Of a stretch of 48,104 nt of DNA, positions 31,459 to 40,457 are shown piece by piece (positions within the stretch are counted from its first letter, which is position 1; each line of letters opens with the position of its first letter). Where the stretch lies: NCBI RefSeq assembly GCF_913775425.1, contig NZ_CAJYIS010000044.1:1-48104 (forward strand), read 5' to 3'. A program made the position numbers and the translations under genes. This DNA is from an uncultured Enterococcus sp. GTDB lineage: Bacteria > Bacillota > Bacilli > Lactobacillales > Enterococcaceae. The notes beneath the pieces are model-generated. The model searched no databases, had not been told where the DNA came from, and was given only the letters and a program-made list of their open reading frames with translations.

Positions 31459-32400
31459 ATGAAATTATCAATTGTAGTTCCGTGTTATAATGAGCAAGAG
31501 AGTTTGCCATTATTTTATGAAGCGGTTGAAGAGGTCGTAAATCAGATGCCGATCGAACCTGAATATATTTTTGTAAATGATGGTTCTTCTGATCAAACAT
31601 TAAAAGAATTGAAAAGATTACATCAGCTTGATCCAGCTAGGGTCCACTATATCGATTTTTCACGTAATTTTGGTAAAGAAGCTGCGATTTATGCAGGTCT
31701 TCAAGCTTCAACAGGCGATTTGGTCACATTGATGGATGCAGACTTACAAGATCCACCATCTTTATTACCAGAAATGTATCGTTTGATTACAACAGAAGGC
31801 TACGACTGTGTCGGTACTAGACGAGCAGATCGTGAAGGCGAACCAGCATTGAGAAGTTTTTTTGCTAAAAGTTTTTATAAGATTATCAATAAGATCTCGC
31901 AGACTGAAATGGTCGATGGTGCACGTGATTTTCGTTTGATGACACGTCAAATGATCAATGCGATTTTAGAAATGTCTGAATACAATCGTTTTTCAAAAGG
32001 AATTTTTAGCTGGGTAGGCTTTAAAACAACGTATTTAGCTTATGAGAACCAAGAACGAGTGGCAGGGAGTACTTCATGGTCATTTTGGCAATTGTTAAGC
32101 TATTCATTTGAGGGAATCATTAATTTTTCGAATTTTCCATTGCAATTGTCTGCAATCGGTGGTGTGATTTCGTGTATTATCGCGATCGTTATGATGATTG
32201 GAATTGTCATTCGTACGTTGATTTTTGGCGACCCAACTTCCGGATGGCCTTCAATGGTCTCGATCATTTTATTTTTAGGTGGTATTCAATTATTTTTCAT
32301 GGGGATTTTAGGACAATATATTGGAAAAATCTACTTAGAAGTCAAACGACGTCCAGTTTATCTTGTTCGTGAAACTGATTTAGAAACAAACAAAAAGTAG
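31459..32400 (+). CDS. Family 2 glycosyltransferase, GtrB/CsbB-like, membrane-anchored
   Basis: A 313-aa enzyme. The catalytic GT-A domain opens with KLSIVVPCYNEQESLPL and has the metal-binding segment LMDADLQDPPSLLPEM, VGTRRADREGE, and the acceptor-side motif GARDFRLMTRQ. Two C-terminal helices (about 231-257 and 268-290) anchor it, the pattern of polyprenyl-phosphate glucosyltransferases such as GtrB, YkcC and CsbB. It probably makes undecaprenyl-phosphate-glucose or GlcNAc for decorating wall polymers. No GtrA flippase is adjacent. The ATG follows GAGAAAGGA. It ends in a terminator shared with rnhC. Confidence 0.88.
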   Translation: MKLSIVVPCYNEQESLPLFYEAVEEVVNQMPIEPEYIFVNDGSSDQTLKELKRLHQLDPARVHYIDFSRNFGKEAAIYAGLQASTGDLVTLMDADLQDPPSLLPEMYRLITTEGYDCVGTRRADREGEPALRSFFAKSFYKIINKISQTEMVDGARDFRLMTRQMINAILEMSEYNRFSKGIFSWVGFKTTYLAYENQERVAGSTSWSFWQLLSYSFEGIINFSNFPLQLSAIGGVISCIIAIVMMIGIVIRTLIFGDPTSGWPSMVSIILFLGGIQLFFMGILGQYIGKIYLEVKRRPVYLVRETDLETNKK

Positions 32401-32425
32401 AGAATTCGTTCTCTACTTTTTGTTT
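32388..32425. terminator. Bidirectional terminator overlapping two convergent stops
   Basis: CAAAAAGTAGAGAA (32391-32404) pairs perfectly with TTCTCTACTTTTTG (32409-32422) around a 4-nt loop. The left arm contains the glycosyltransferase stop, and the right arm contains the rnhC stop. Confidence 0.93.
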
Positions 32426-33348
32426 TGTGCTTGCTGTATGGCTTTTTGTGTATTTGCGAAATGTAATTTAGCGAAATATCTGAGTGCATCGATCCCTTTT
32501 GTTTTTATAATCCTAGCTGCGACATCATCTGATGCTTTTCCAGCACCAGAAGGCAAAGTAATGTTTGCTTGTGTCGATAATTCTGCTAGTGTTGTTAAAA
32601 ATGTCGCACGGCAAATAATCGAAGCACTGGCTACAGCAAGGTGATATTGTTCACCTTTTGTTACAAAATACAATGGGAGATTAGCTTGTTTTTTTTCTGA
32701 AGCAAGATACTTACGATAGGTTTGTTCTGGAGTAAATTGATCGATCAATGCTCCTTTAGCTTCGGGCACTTTGTTTTCTAATAAAGCGATCGCTTGGTTA
32801 TGCAAGGCGACTTTCATTCGTACAGCATTGTATTTGGGTTGGATTTGATTGTATTTTTCTGGTAATACTACAAGTTCTTGGTGCAAAAGAAATGCTTTTA
32901 ATTTTGGTGCGAGCGCTAAAATTTGTGCATCCGTTAATAGCTTAGAATCTTTTACTCCCCATTGTTTCAATGTGTCAAACTGTTCAGGTCCAACAAAAGT
33001 TGCGCATACGACTAAGGGGCCAAAGTAGCTTCCGTTTCCAACTTCATCACTGCCGATCAATGGGAGCGTCGCAAGATTTTTAGGCAGCGTAGCAGTGGAT
33101 GTGGTATTGGTTTTTTTGGCTTTTTTTTCAGGTAGTTCAGACTTCCAACGCTTGGCTTCAATTTGTGCATGTTGGCCTTGAAACATGACTTTGTTAGAAG
33201 TATATACTGTGATGGTGGTGTGATTGTATTTTGCACTAAACGTCACATATTGTGCTTTTGTCGTTGTTTTGCTGGCCTGATAATAGTCGATTAAAGCTGT
33301 GATTTCAGACGGGGTTAATTTTAAGACTATCGTTTCCAAAAGGATCAC
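32413..33348 (-). CDS. rnhC: Ribonuclease HIII
   Basis: A 311-aa enzyme that cleaves RNA in RNA:DNA hybrids. The N-terminal TBP-like substrate-binding domain (about 1-70) ends at FQGQHAQIEAKRWKS. After a lysine-rich linker comes the catalytic core GSDEVGNGSYFGPLVV (D101, E102), KDSKLLTD, and the later acidic residues in LIDQFT. The start is uncertain: GTG at 33348 has no strong ribosome site, and a nearby TTG is an alternative. Divergent from zapA across a short symmetric promoter region. Confidence 0.92.
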   Translation of the reverse strand: MILLETIVLKLTPSEITALIDYYQASKTTTKAQYVTFSAKYNHTTITVYTSNKVMFQGQHAQIEAKRWKSELPEKKAKKTNTTSTATLPKNLATLPLIGSDEVGNGSYFGPLVVCATFVGPEQFDTLKQWGVKDSKLLTDAQILALAPKLKAFLLHQELVVLPEKYNQIQPKYNAVRMKVALHNQAIALLENKVPEAKGALIDQFTPEQTYRKYLASEKKQANLPLYFVTKGEQYHLAVASASIICRATFLTTLAELSTQANITLPSGAGKASDDVAARIIKTKGIDALRYFAKLHFANTQKAIQQAQNKK

Positions 33349-33391
33349 TCGTTTCTTAATTATTAGGAAATATTACTGTAAAAAAACTCCT

Positions 33392-33411
33392 TTATCTATT
33401 ATAATAGATAA
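33392..33411. promoter_or_regulatory. Symmetric -10 palindrome between rnhC and zapA
   Basis: A perfect 20-bp palindrome, TTATCTATTA followed by its reverse complement. Its centre contains TATAAT on both strands (plus strand 33400-33405; minus strand 33398-33403), so two back-to-back promoters would share the same base pairs. Neither direction has a strong -35 (TGTAAA at 17 bp for zapA). Confidence 0.5.
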
Positions 33412-33464
33412 CAGTTGTAGAATGGTATCCTTTTTTTTGGGTACTTTAGGAGGAAGTTAACAAA

Positions 33465-33905
33465 ATGGCGATTCAAAAAAAGCGTTATAAAGCGGTCATT
33501 GATCATCAATCCTATACGATCATTGGGACACAAAGTACCAAACACATGGATTTAGTTACATCAATAGTCAATGAACAATTAACCGAATTGCATCGTTTAT
33601 CGCCACAATTAGATAAAGAGCAAGCGGCAATTTTGATGGCGATCAATGCGGTATCCGATCAATTGACTAAACAAGAAAAAATCTTGCGTCTAACGAATCA
33701 AGTAGAAGAGTTAAAACAGACTGCTATTAAAGCAGTGGAACTAGAAAATCGTTTAAAACGAATCGAAGCGATCGAACAAGAAGCACGTCAAGTGTTAGAA
33801 AAGAATGGTAAAAAAGATCCCGTCATTCAAAATCATTTAGAGGCACAAAGCATTTTAAATGAAGAGCGTAAACGCTCAATCAAAGAAAAATCTTCTCAGG
33901 GATGA
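33465..33905 (+). CDS. zapA: Cell-division protein ZapA
   Basis: A 146-aa protein that binds FtsZ and bundles protofilaments at midcell. The N-terminal beta domain (KRYKAVIDHQSYTIIGTQS, then HMDLVTSIVNEQLTELHRL) and LDKEQAAILMAINAVSDQL are typical. The C-terminal coiled coil (about 75-146) is longer than in E. coli ZapA (109 aa) and extends the Bacillus form. AGGAGGAAG lies 8 nt before the ATG. It is followed after 15 nt by cvpA, the usual zapA-cvpA pair. Confidence 0.92.
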   Translation: MAIQKKRYKAVIDHQSYTIIGTQSTKHMDLVTSIVNEQLTELHRLSPQLDKEQAAILMAINAVSDQLTKQEKILRLTNQVEELKQTAIKAVELENRLKRIEAIEQEARQVLEKNGKKDPVIQNHLEAQSILNEERKRSIKEKSSQG

Positions 33906-33920
33906 TAGAAAGGATAACTG

Positions 33921-34466
33921 ATGTTAGGAGTACTTTTTTTATTAATTTGTCTATTTTCATTTTACAATGGTGCTAGACGAGGCGTTGCGTTACAACTGAT
34001 TCACTTAGTAGGCTTTAGTATTTCCTTTATGATTGCCTTAAGCAAATATAAGGACCTTGGAAAACATATTGAACTGTACGTACCGTATATGTCAGTCACT
34101 CCTGATTCATCGTTTGCTTTTTATTCTATGGAACAAGGATTTGAACTGGGGCACGCCTACTATGCAGCCGTCGCCTTTTTCGGTCTTTTGTTTTTCGGTT
34201 GGCTGATTACAAAATTTATTGCCATTTTCTTTTTGAAATTGCGCGAATTTACATTATTAAACCGCTATGACTGGATCGTCTCTGGCATACTCAACGTACT
34301 GATGATCTATGTCTTGTTCTTTGGTTTATTATACATTCTCTCATTTGTACCGTTAGCGTTTATCCAACAATGGTTTGCAAAAGGTGAACTAGGATATGGC
34401 ATTGTAAAACATACTCCGATACTCTCGAAATGGTTTTATCAATTATTGATTACCAATATTATATAA
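33921..34466 (+). CDS. CvpA family membrane protein
   Basis: A 181-aa protein with four hydrophobic helices (about 2-20, 28-40, 78-102 and 121-148). The N-terminus (LLICLFSFYNGARRGVALQL) has the family pattern of a conserved G-x-x-R-G. CvpA proteins are linked to colicin V production and purine-operon regulation in E. coli; in Firmicutes the role is not settled. A short intergenic region with the mutS2 promoter follows. Position between zapA and mutS2 matches Bacillus yshB. Confidence 0.85.
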   Translation: MLGVLFLLICLFSFYNGARRGVALQLIHLVGFSISFMIALSKYKDLGKHIELYVPYMSVTPDSSFAFYSMEQGFELGHAYYAAVAFFGLLFFGWLITKFIAIFFLKLREFTLLNRYDWIVSGILNVLMIYVLFFGLLYILSFVPLAFIQQWFAKGELGYGIVKHTPILSKWFYQLLITNII

Positions 34467-34492
34467 AATGGACCAATTGAAAAGGCAGGACG

Positions 34493-34520
34493 TTGATAAA
34501 CGACTGCTTTTTTATATAAT
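34493..34520 (+). promoter_or_regulatory. Promoter of mutS2
   Basis: TTGATA (34493-34498), 16-bp spacer, TATAAT (34515-34520). The spacer includes a T-run that, with CAG-CGT / ACG-CTG just upstream, could also form a weak terminator for cvpA. Confidence 0.6.
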
Positions 34521-34547
34521 CGCAATTTAACTATAGAAGGTGAACAT

Positions 34548-36911
34548 ATGAATTCACGTATATTAGACGTGTTAGAATTCGATCAAGTAAAAAAACAATT
34601 GGTTTCTTACTTGGTTACAGATCAAGGAAAAAAAACATTAGCCAAGCTATTTCCGCTGACTAATCAAAAAAAGATTGCCCAACGCTTAGCAGAGACTAGC
34701 GACGCGTTAACGCTTCAACGCTTACGTGGCGGGATCCCGATCTCCAAATTAGAAAATATCGATCCACATTTAAAACGTATTCAAATTGGTGCGGATCTAA
34801 ATGGTGTAGAACTAGCTCAAGTGACACGTGTGTTAAGTACGACTAGTGAAGTGACGCGCTTTTTCGAAGAACTGATGGAACTAGAGATCGAATTAGAACG
34901 AGCATATGCGTTTCATCATGAACTGGTCGTATTACCTGAATTAACCAAGCGCCTCAAAATAGCCATTGAAGATGATGGACGTGTGACCGATGATGCCTCG
35001 GAAGAATTACGCCAAACTAGACAAACGATTCGCCGCAATGAAAAAGTGATTCGTGAGACTTTAGATGGCTTGATCCGTGGAAATAATACAAAATATCTAA
35101 GTGATGCGATCGTGACGATTCGAAATGAACGTTACGTGATTCCAGTCAAACAAGAGTACCGAGGTGTTTTTGGTGGAGTCGTTCATGATCAAAGTGCTTC
35201 TGGTCAAACGCTATTTGTGGAACCAAAACAAATCGTCTCACTAAACAATAAATTACGACAAGCGCAGTTGGCTGAGAAAAATGAAATCTTACGGATTCTT
35301 GCGGAATTATCTGCAGAATTGGTTCCGTATCAAAAAGAGATCCATCACAATGCTTACGTATTAGGTCAATTTGATTTTATGAATGCTAAAGCGCAGTACG
35401 CAAAACAATTGAAAGCGACTATTCCAACGATCAGTCAAGCAAACGAAGTCGCATTTTTAAGTGCGCGTCATCCTTTGATCGACCAAACCCAAGTCGTACC
35501 TAATGATATTTTGATTGGTAAAGACTATCAAGCTGTCGTGATCACAGGGCCAAATACCGGTGGGAAAACGATCACACTAAAAACATTGGGATTATTGCAA
35601 CTGATGGGACAATCTGGTTTAGCACTACCTGTAGCTGCTGAAAGTCAAATGGGGATTTTTGAACAGATCTTTGCAGATATCGGTGATGAGCAGTCGATCG
35701 AACAAAGCTTGTCGACATTTTCTTCACATATGACCAATATCGTATCCATCATTGATCAAGTAGATGAACACAGCTTAGTATTATTTGATGAATTGGGAGC
35801 AGGAACCGATCCTCAAGAAGGAGCAGCTTTAGCGATTTCGATTTTGGATGCGATTGGTGCAAAAAATGCGTATGTAATGGCGACGACACACTATCCAGAA
35901 TTAAAAGTTTACGGCTATAATCGTGCGCAAACAATCAATGCGTCGATGGAATTTGACGTCGACACACTCAGTCCGACGTATCGTTTATTGATCGGCGTAC
36001 CTGGTCGAAGTAACGCGTTTGAGATTTCAAAACGCTTAGGGTTACCAAATGAGATTATTGACCAAGCCCATCAAATCCTAGATGGAGAGAGTCAAGATCT
36101 AAATGAGATGATTGCTGATCTAGAAGAACGACGCAAAATGGCGGAAATCGAGTATACTCAATTGCGTGATGAGGTTAAAGAAGCAGATCGTTTGAAAAAA
36201 GAACTGGCCGATGCTACAGCTTATTTTTATGCAGAACGTGACGCTCAAATTGAAGAAGCGAAAAAAGAAGCCAATCGAATCGTAAAAGAAGCTCAAGAAG
36301 AATCGGACAAACTGATCCGTCAGTTGCGCAAGATGCAACTAGAAGGGAAAAATCAAGTTATCAAAGAACATCAATTGATCGATGCGAAAACGCAGATGAA
36401 TCAACTGCAACACGCCGAAGTGTTACAGAAAAATAAAGTATTAAAAAAAGCAAAAGCTGCTAAAACATTAAAAGTAGGCGATGAAGTCAAAGTAACGTCT
36501 TATGGACAACGCGGTGAATTGATCAAATCGTTAGGCAAAGGTCAATGGCAAGTGCAAATGGGAATCTTGAAGATGACGATCGATGAAGAAGATATCGAAG
36601 TCTTGCAACAAGAAAAAAGTGCGAAACCACGCACTGTTCATACGGTACAAAATAGTCAACAAGCACACGTTTCACCTCAACTCGACTTAAGAGGAAAACG
36701 CTATGAAGAAGCTTTGAATGAAGTCGATCAGTATCTTGATGCGGCTATCTTAGCCAATTATCCGCAAGTGACGATCGTTCACGGTAAAGGTACAGGAGCA
36801 TTACGCCAAGGAATCGTAAATTATTTACAAAATCATCGTAGTGTAAAAAGTTTTGGCTTTGCACCAAATAATCAAGGTGGAAATGGTGCAACCATCGTCA
36901 TCTTCAAATAA
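34548..36911 (+). CDS. mutS2: Endonuclease MutS2
   Basis: A 787-aa MutS-like ATPase/nuclease that suppresses recombination and, in Bacillus, also senses collided ribosomes. The lever and clamp region (about 1-310) is followed by the ABC-type ATPase (Walker A GPNTGGKT near 334-341, Walker B LVLFDELGAGTD, signature EQSLSTFSSH), then a long coiled coil (about 515-630). The C-terminal SMR nuclease domain (from about 711) has LDLRGKRYEEA and the catalytic HGKGTGALR. All motifs are intact and the length is standard. Downstream genes are trxA and uvrC. Confidence 0.96.
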   Translation: MNSRILDVLEFDQVKKQLVSYLVTDQGKKTLAKLFPLTNQKKIAQRLAETSDALTLQRLRGGIPISKLENIDPHLKRIQIGADLNGVELAQVTRVLSTTSEVTRFFEELMELEIELERAYAFHHELVVLPELTKRLKIAIEDDGRVTDDASEELRQTRQTIRRNEKVIRETLDGLIRGNNTKYLSDAIVTIRNERYVIPVKQEYRGVFGGVVHDQSASGQTLFVEPKQIVSLNNKLRQAQLAEKNEILRILAELSAELVPYQKEIHHNAYVLGQFDFMNAKAQYAKQLKATIPTISQANEVAFLSARHPLIDQTQVVPNDILIGKDYQAVVITGPNTGGKTITLKTLGLLQLMGQSGLALPVAAESQMGIFEQIFADIGDEQSIEQSLSTFSSHMTNIVSIIDQVDEHSLVLFDELGAGTDPQEGAALAISILDAIGAKNAYVMATTHYPELKVYGYNRAQTINASMEFDVDTLSPTYRLLIGVPGRSNAFEISKRLGLPNEIIDQAHQILDGESQDLNEMIADLEERRKMAEIEYTQLRDEVKEADRLKKELADATAYFYAERDAQIEEAKKEANRIVKEAQEESDKLIRQLRKMQLEGKNQVIKEHQLIDAKTQMNQLQHAEVLQKNKVLKKAKAAKTLKVGDEVKVTSYGQRGELIKSLGKGQWQVQMGILKMTIDEEDIEVLQQEKSAKPRTVHTVQNSQQAHVSPQLDLRGKRYEEALNEVDQYLDAAILANYPQVTIVHGKGTGALRQGIVNYLQNHRSVKSFGFAPNNQGGNGATIVIFK

Positions 36912-36955
36912 CACTAAGCAAGTTAGTGTTAGAAAAAAAAAAGCGGTGTTATAAT
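36909..36955 (+). promoter_or_regulatory. Hairpin and promoter between mutS2 and trxA
   Basis: TAACACTAA / TTAGTGTTA (9 bp perfect, 36909-36931, including the mutS2 stop) is followed by ten A, so it is not a normal terminator for this strand. TATAAT at 36950-36955 is the likely -10 of trxA, with TGTTAG 17 bp upstream as a weak -35 that lies in the hairpin's right arm. Confidence 0.5.
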
Positions 36956-36985
36956 AGGTATATAAACTTGATGGGGGTAATTTAC

Positions 36986-37300
36986 ATGGCAAACAATATT
37001 ACAGATGCAACATTTGCACAAGAAACAGATAAAGGATTAGTTTTGATTGATTTTTGGGCAACTTGGTGTGGTCCTTGCCGTATGCAAGCACCGATTTTAG
37101 ATCAATTATCAGCTGAATACGATGAAGATACACTAAAAATCGTGAAGATGGATGTAGATGAAAATCCAGAAACACCATCATCATTTGGGATCATGAGTAT
37201 TCCAACACTCCTACTTAAAAAAGACGGTCAAGTCGTTGAAAAACTTGTTGGTGTTCACACTAAAGATCAATTAGAAGCAGTCATTGCAGCACATCAATAA
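36986..37300 (+). CDS. trxA: Thioredoxin
   Basis: A 104-aa cytoplasmic disulfide reductase with the standard fold and active site FWATWCGPCR (C28, C31). The cis-proline motif SIPTLLLKKDG and GVHTKDQLEAVI follow. The ATG at 36986 is preceded by GGGGG at 7 nt; an earlier in-frame start falls in the promoter. A terminator separates it from uvrC, though the trxA-uvrC order is conserved in Bacillus too. Confidence 0.96.
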   Translation: MANNITDATFAQETDKGLVLIDFWATWCGPCRMQAPILDQLSAEYDEDTLKIVKMDVDENPETPSSFGIMSIPTLLLKKDGQVVEKLVGVHTKDQLEAVIAAHQ

Positions 37301-37304
37301 GCAT

Positions 37305-37339
37305 AAAAGATACTGATGAATCAATCGGTATCTTTTTTT
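37305..37339 (+). terminator. Terminator of trxA
   Basis: Stem AAAGATAC / GTATCTTT with an inner TGAT/ATCA pair, followed by TTTTTTT. It lies directly before the uvrC ribosome site. Confidence 0.85.
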
Positions 37340-37364
37340 GTCGAATTTGGAAAGGAAGAAGTCG

Positions 37365-39152
37365 ATGAACGAACGGATTCAACATAAACTCGCCTTGCTT
37401 CCCGATCAACCTGGATGTTATTTGATGAAAGATAAAAATGGAACGATTATTTATGTTGGAAAAGCCAAAATCTTAAAAAATCGAGTCCGTTCTTATTTTA
37501 CGGGAAGCCATAATACGAAAACGGAACGATTGGTAAGTGAAATCGAGGATTTTGAATACATCATTACCGAATCGGATATTGAAGCATTGGTATTAGAAAT
37601 CAATCTGATTCAACAAAATGATCCAAAATACAATATTATGTTAAAAGATGATAAATCGTATCCATTTATCAAAGTGACCAATGAACGCTATCCAAGACTA
37701 CTGATTACCAGAAAAGTAATGAAGGATAAAGCATCTTATTTTGGACCATATCCTGATGTACGGGCTGCAAATGAGACCAAAAAGCTATTGGATCGTTTAT
37801 TTCCATTGCGAAAATGTAAAGTGTTACCAAAAGAAGTTTGCTTGTATTACCATATGGGTCAATGTTTGGCACCTTGTGTTTTTGATGTCCCTAAAGATAC
37901 TTATACGCAAATGACAGCAGAAATCAGAAGGTTTTTAAATGGAGGACACACTTCGATCCAAAAAGAATTGGAACAGAAAATGCACCAAGCGGCAGAAAAA
38001 ATGGAATTTGAACAAGCAAGTGAATACCGTGATCAAATCCAAGCGATCGATACGATTATGACCAAACAAAAAATGACGCAAACGGATCTATTGGATCGAG
38101 ATGTATTTGGGTATGGGATTGAAAATGGTTGGATGTGTGTACAGGTCTTTTTCGTGCGCCAAGGAAAAGTTATTGAACGAGATGTTTCGATGTTTCCATT
38201 TTATAATGAAGCAGAAGAAGATTTTTTGACGTTCATCGGTCAATTTTATCAAGAAAATCACCATTTTATTCCACGTGAAGTACTGATTCCCGATACGATC
38301 GATCAAATGAGTGTCGAAGCGATCGTTGACACACGAATTACACAGCCTAAGCGTGGTGAAAAGAAAAAATTAGTCGAACTAGCCAATAAAAATGCACGGG
38401 TTTCGTTAACTGAAAAATTTGAGCTGATCCAACGTAAAAATGAACGTACGATCGGAGCAATCGAAAAATTAGGTCAAGCAATGAATATTCCAACACCGAT
38501 TCGGATTGAGGCATTTGATAACTCAAATATCATGGGAACTGACCCAGTTTCTGCAATGGTCGTATTTGTAGATGGGAAGCCATTAAAAAAAGAATACCGT
38601 AAATATAAGATCAAAACAGTGAAAGGTCCCGATGATTATGCATCGATGCGTGAAGTGATCTATCGTCGTTATTCTCGTGTTATCAAAGACCAATTGCCAT
38701 TTCCAGATCTGATCATCATCGATGGAGGGAAAGGGCAAGTCGATGTGGCACGTGATGTTTTGGAAAACCAATTAGGAATCGATATTCCAATCGCAGGATT
38801 AGCTAAAAACGATCAACATAAAACCAGTGAATTATTATTTGGTCCAAACTTAGATACGATTGATTTGGCGCGAAATTCTGCGGAGTTCTTTTTATTGCAG
38901 CGGATTCAAGATGAAGTCCATCGTTTTGCGATTACGTTTCATCGTCAGTTGCGCAGTAAAAATAGCTTTGCGTCAAAACTAGATGGAATCAGTGGCTTAG
39001 GTCCAAAGCGTAAGCAAGAGTTATTGAAAGAATTTAAATCACTGAAGAAAATCGAAGCAGCAACAATTGAAGAATTACAAGCTAAAGGACTACCTCGTAA
39101 AGTAGCAGAAAATACGTATCAAGCATTGCACAAAAATACACCACAGGAATAA
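37365..39152 (+). CDS. uvrC: UvrABC system protein C (excinuclease subunit)
   Basis: A 595-aa nuclease that makes both incisions in nucleotide excision repair. The N-terminal GIY-YIG domain has [11 protein letters not shown] and [16 protein letters not shown]. The Cys motif [13 protein letters not shown] follows, then a UVR helix hairpin near 200-235 ([11 protein letters not shown]) for UvrB contact. The RNase H-like C-terminal nuclease ([18 protein letters not shown]) and a tandem HhH ([19 protein letters not shown]) end the protein. The ATG at 37365 follows AAAGGAAGAA. Its end forms half of a strong terminator. Confidence 0.96.
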   Translation: MNERIQHKLALLPDQPGCYLMKDKNGTIIYVGKAKILKNRVRSYFTGSHNTKTERLVSEIEDFEYIITESDIEALVLEINLIQQNDPKYNIMLKDDKSYPFIKVTNERYPRLLITRKVMKDKASYFGPYPDVRAANETKKLLDRLFPLRKCKVLPKEVCLYYHMGQCLAPCVFDVPKDTYTQMTAEIRRFLNGGHTSIQKELEQKMHQAAEKMEFEQASEYRDQIQAIDTIMTKQKMTQTDLLDRDVFGYGIENGWMCVQVFFVRQGKVIERDVSMFPFYNEAEEDFLTFIGQFYQENHHFIPREVLIPDTIDQMSVEAIVDTRITQPKRGEKKKLVELANKNARVSLTEKFELIQRKNERTIGAIEKLGQAMNIPTPIRIEAFDNSNIMGTDPVSAMVVFVDGKPLKKEYRKYKIKTVKGPDDYASMREVIYRRYSRVIKDQLPFPDLIIIDGGKGQVDVARDVLENQLGIDIPIAGLAKNDQHKTSELLFGPNLDTIDLARNSAEFFLLQRIQDEVHRFAITFHRQLRSKNSFASKLDGISGLGPKRKQELLKEFKSLKKIEAATIEELQAKGLPRKVAENTYQALHKNTPQE

Positions 39153-39171
39153 TCTGTGGTGTATTTTTTTA
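39132..39171. terminator. Bidirectional terminator overlapping the uvrC end
   Basis: AAATACACCACA pairs with TGTGGTGTATTT around a 9-nt loop containing the uvrC stop. The right side ends in T7 and touches the stop of the convergent C26 gene. Confidence 0.93.
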
Positions 39172-39894
39172 TTTGAATGTTTCTACTAGATAGGTAAAAA
39201 ACTGTTGATCCGTGGGACTGGTTTTAAAACCTTGTTCAGGATGCCATTGTACTCCTAAAATACAAGAGTCTTCGATCACACCTTCAATTGCTTCTACCGC
39301 ACCATCTGTGGCACGCGCAGTTACTTTAAAATCGGGTGCGATTTGACTTATAGCCTGATGATGATACGAGTTCACTGCAACTGTTTTTGGTAAAAACTCT
39401 GCTAAATAGCTATTTGGTTCAATTGTGATATCATGTGTCGTTTCACTCAATGGAACAGGTGATTGCACATGTGCTAACGTCAAAGTAGGTTCAAGTGATA
39501 GATCTTGAATCATGGTTCCGCCAAATGCGATATTTAACAATTGCATCCCACGACAAACACCAGCGATCGGTTTTTTTTGACGAACAGCTTCTTTGATCAA
39601 GGCAAGTTCAAACGCATCACGTTCTTTAAATAGCTCGCCAAGTTTTTCGTGTGGTTCCTGATTATATAAACTTGGATCGACATCTTGGCCACCAGCAAGG
39701 AGGAGCACATCGATTAATTCGATATAGGCTTTTGCTTGTTCAGGTTTTCCTAAAGGTAAGATAATAGGTAGACCACCTGCATTAGTGACACCTTCGACAA
39801 ATTCTTTTGGGGTATAAGAAAAAGTATATTCATTTTGATCTTCTGGATTGATGGCTTTACGCTCATTTCCAGCAATTCCGATTTTACGTATCAT
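39169..39894 (-). CDS. Class I glutamine amidotransferase-like peptidase C26 (PuuD-like)
   Basis: A 241-aa cytoplasmic hydrolase. The nucleophile elbow is AGVCRGMQLLN (C114), the oxyanion segment is LLAGGQDVDP, and the His-Glu of the triad is in GVQWHPEQ near residues 216-220. This is the family of gamma-glutamyl-GABA hydrolase PuuD; the natural substrate in lactic acid bacteria is uncertain. No polyamine catabolic genes are adjacent, although potABCD is elsewhere in the window. The ribosome site AAGGAGTC lies before the ATG. Likely transcribed on its own, downstream of the terminator at 39906. Confidence 0.88.
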   Translation of the reverse strand: MIRKIGIAGNERKAINPEDQNEYTFSYTPKEFVEGVTNAGGLPIILPLGKPEQAKAYIELIDVLLLAGGQDVDPSLYNQEPHEKLGELFKERDAFELALIKEAVRQKKPIAGVCRGMQLLNIAFGGTMIQDLSLEPTLTLAHVQSPVPLSETTHDITIEPNSYLAEFLPKTVAVNSYHHQAISQIAPDFKVTARATDGAVEAIEGVIEDSCILGVQWHPEQGFKTSPTDQQFFTYLVETFK

Positions 39895-39905
39895 AAAGAC
39901 TCCTT

Positions 39906-39934
39906 AAAAAAAGTTGACGCTTTTTAGCGTCAAC
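39906..39934 (-). terminator. Terminator of the glyoxalase gene
   Basis: Stem GTTGACGC / GCGTCAAC with a 6-nt loop. On the minus strand it is followed by seven T. Confidence 0.9.
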
Positions 39935-39946
39935 TCGATATGTTGA

Positions 39947-40321
39947 TTATTTTGTACGAACAACTTCGATTTTATAGCCATCTGGATCTACTACAAAATA
40001 GTAAGATGGGGGTGTTCCTGGTAATCCTTTAAGATCAGTTACATTAAATCCTGCTGCTTTATGTTTATCATGTAAAGCTGCAACATCTTCAGTAGCGATA
40101 GCAATATGACCATAGCCATTTCCTAAATCATAAGCTTCATGATCATAATTATAGGTTAATTCCAACTCATAGTCATCACCAGGTAAAGTCAAGTAAACTA
40201 ACGTGAATTTTGCATCTGGAAAATCACGACGACGGCTTTCTTCAAAGCCGAAAGCTTCCGTATAAAATGCTAATGATGCTTCTAAATCTTTTACGCGTAC
40301 ACAAGTATGTGCCATTTTCAT
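39947..40321 (-). CDS. gloA: Lactoylglutathione lyase (glyoxalase I)
   Basis: A 124-aa VOC-fold metalloenzyme that converts the methylglyoxal-thiol adduct to S-lactoyl-thiol. All four metal ligands of the E. coli type can be aligned: H5 (MAHTCVRV), E54 (ELELTYNY), H72 (GYGHIAIA) and E119 (GYKIEVV). The RDFPDAKFTLVYL block is also conserved. The short length without the Pro-rich insert suggests the nickel-type enzyme. The ATG at 40321 follows AGGAATC, with GGAGG just before. Divergent from the Nudix gene. Confidence 0.93.
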   Translation of the reverse strand: MKMAHTCVRVKDLEASLAFYTEAFGFEESRRRDFPDAKFTLVYLTLPGDDYELELTYNYDHEAYDLGNGYGHIAIATEDVAALHDKHKAAGFNVTDLKGLPGTPPSYYFVVDPDGYKIEVVRTK

Positions 40322-40405
40322 AAAAAGATTCCTCCATTCTTTTCATTGATAAATACATAATAACATAACATATAAAAATCATACATTACTTTGTTTAGTT
40401 TAGAC

Positions 40406-40434
40406 TTGTGTCAAAAGAAAAAACACGCTACACT
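40406..40434 (+). promoter_or_regulatory. Promoter of the Nudix gene
   Basis: TTGTGT (40406-40411), 17-bp spacer, TACACT (40429-40434), 24 bp before the ATG. Confidence 0.6.
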
Positions 40435-40457
40435 TCTTTTAAAAGGAGCGAATGTGA

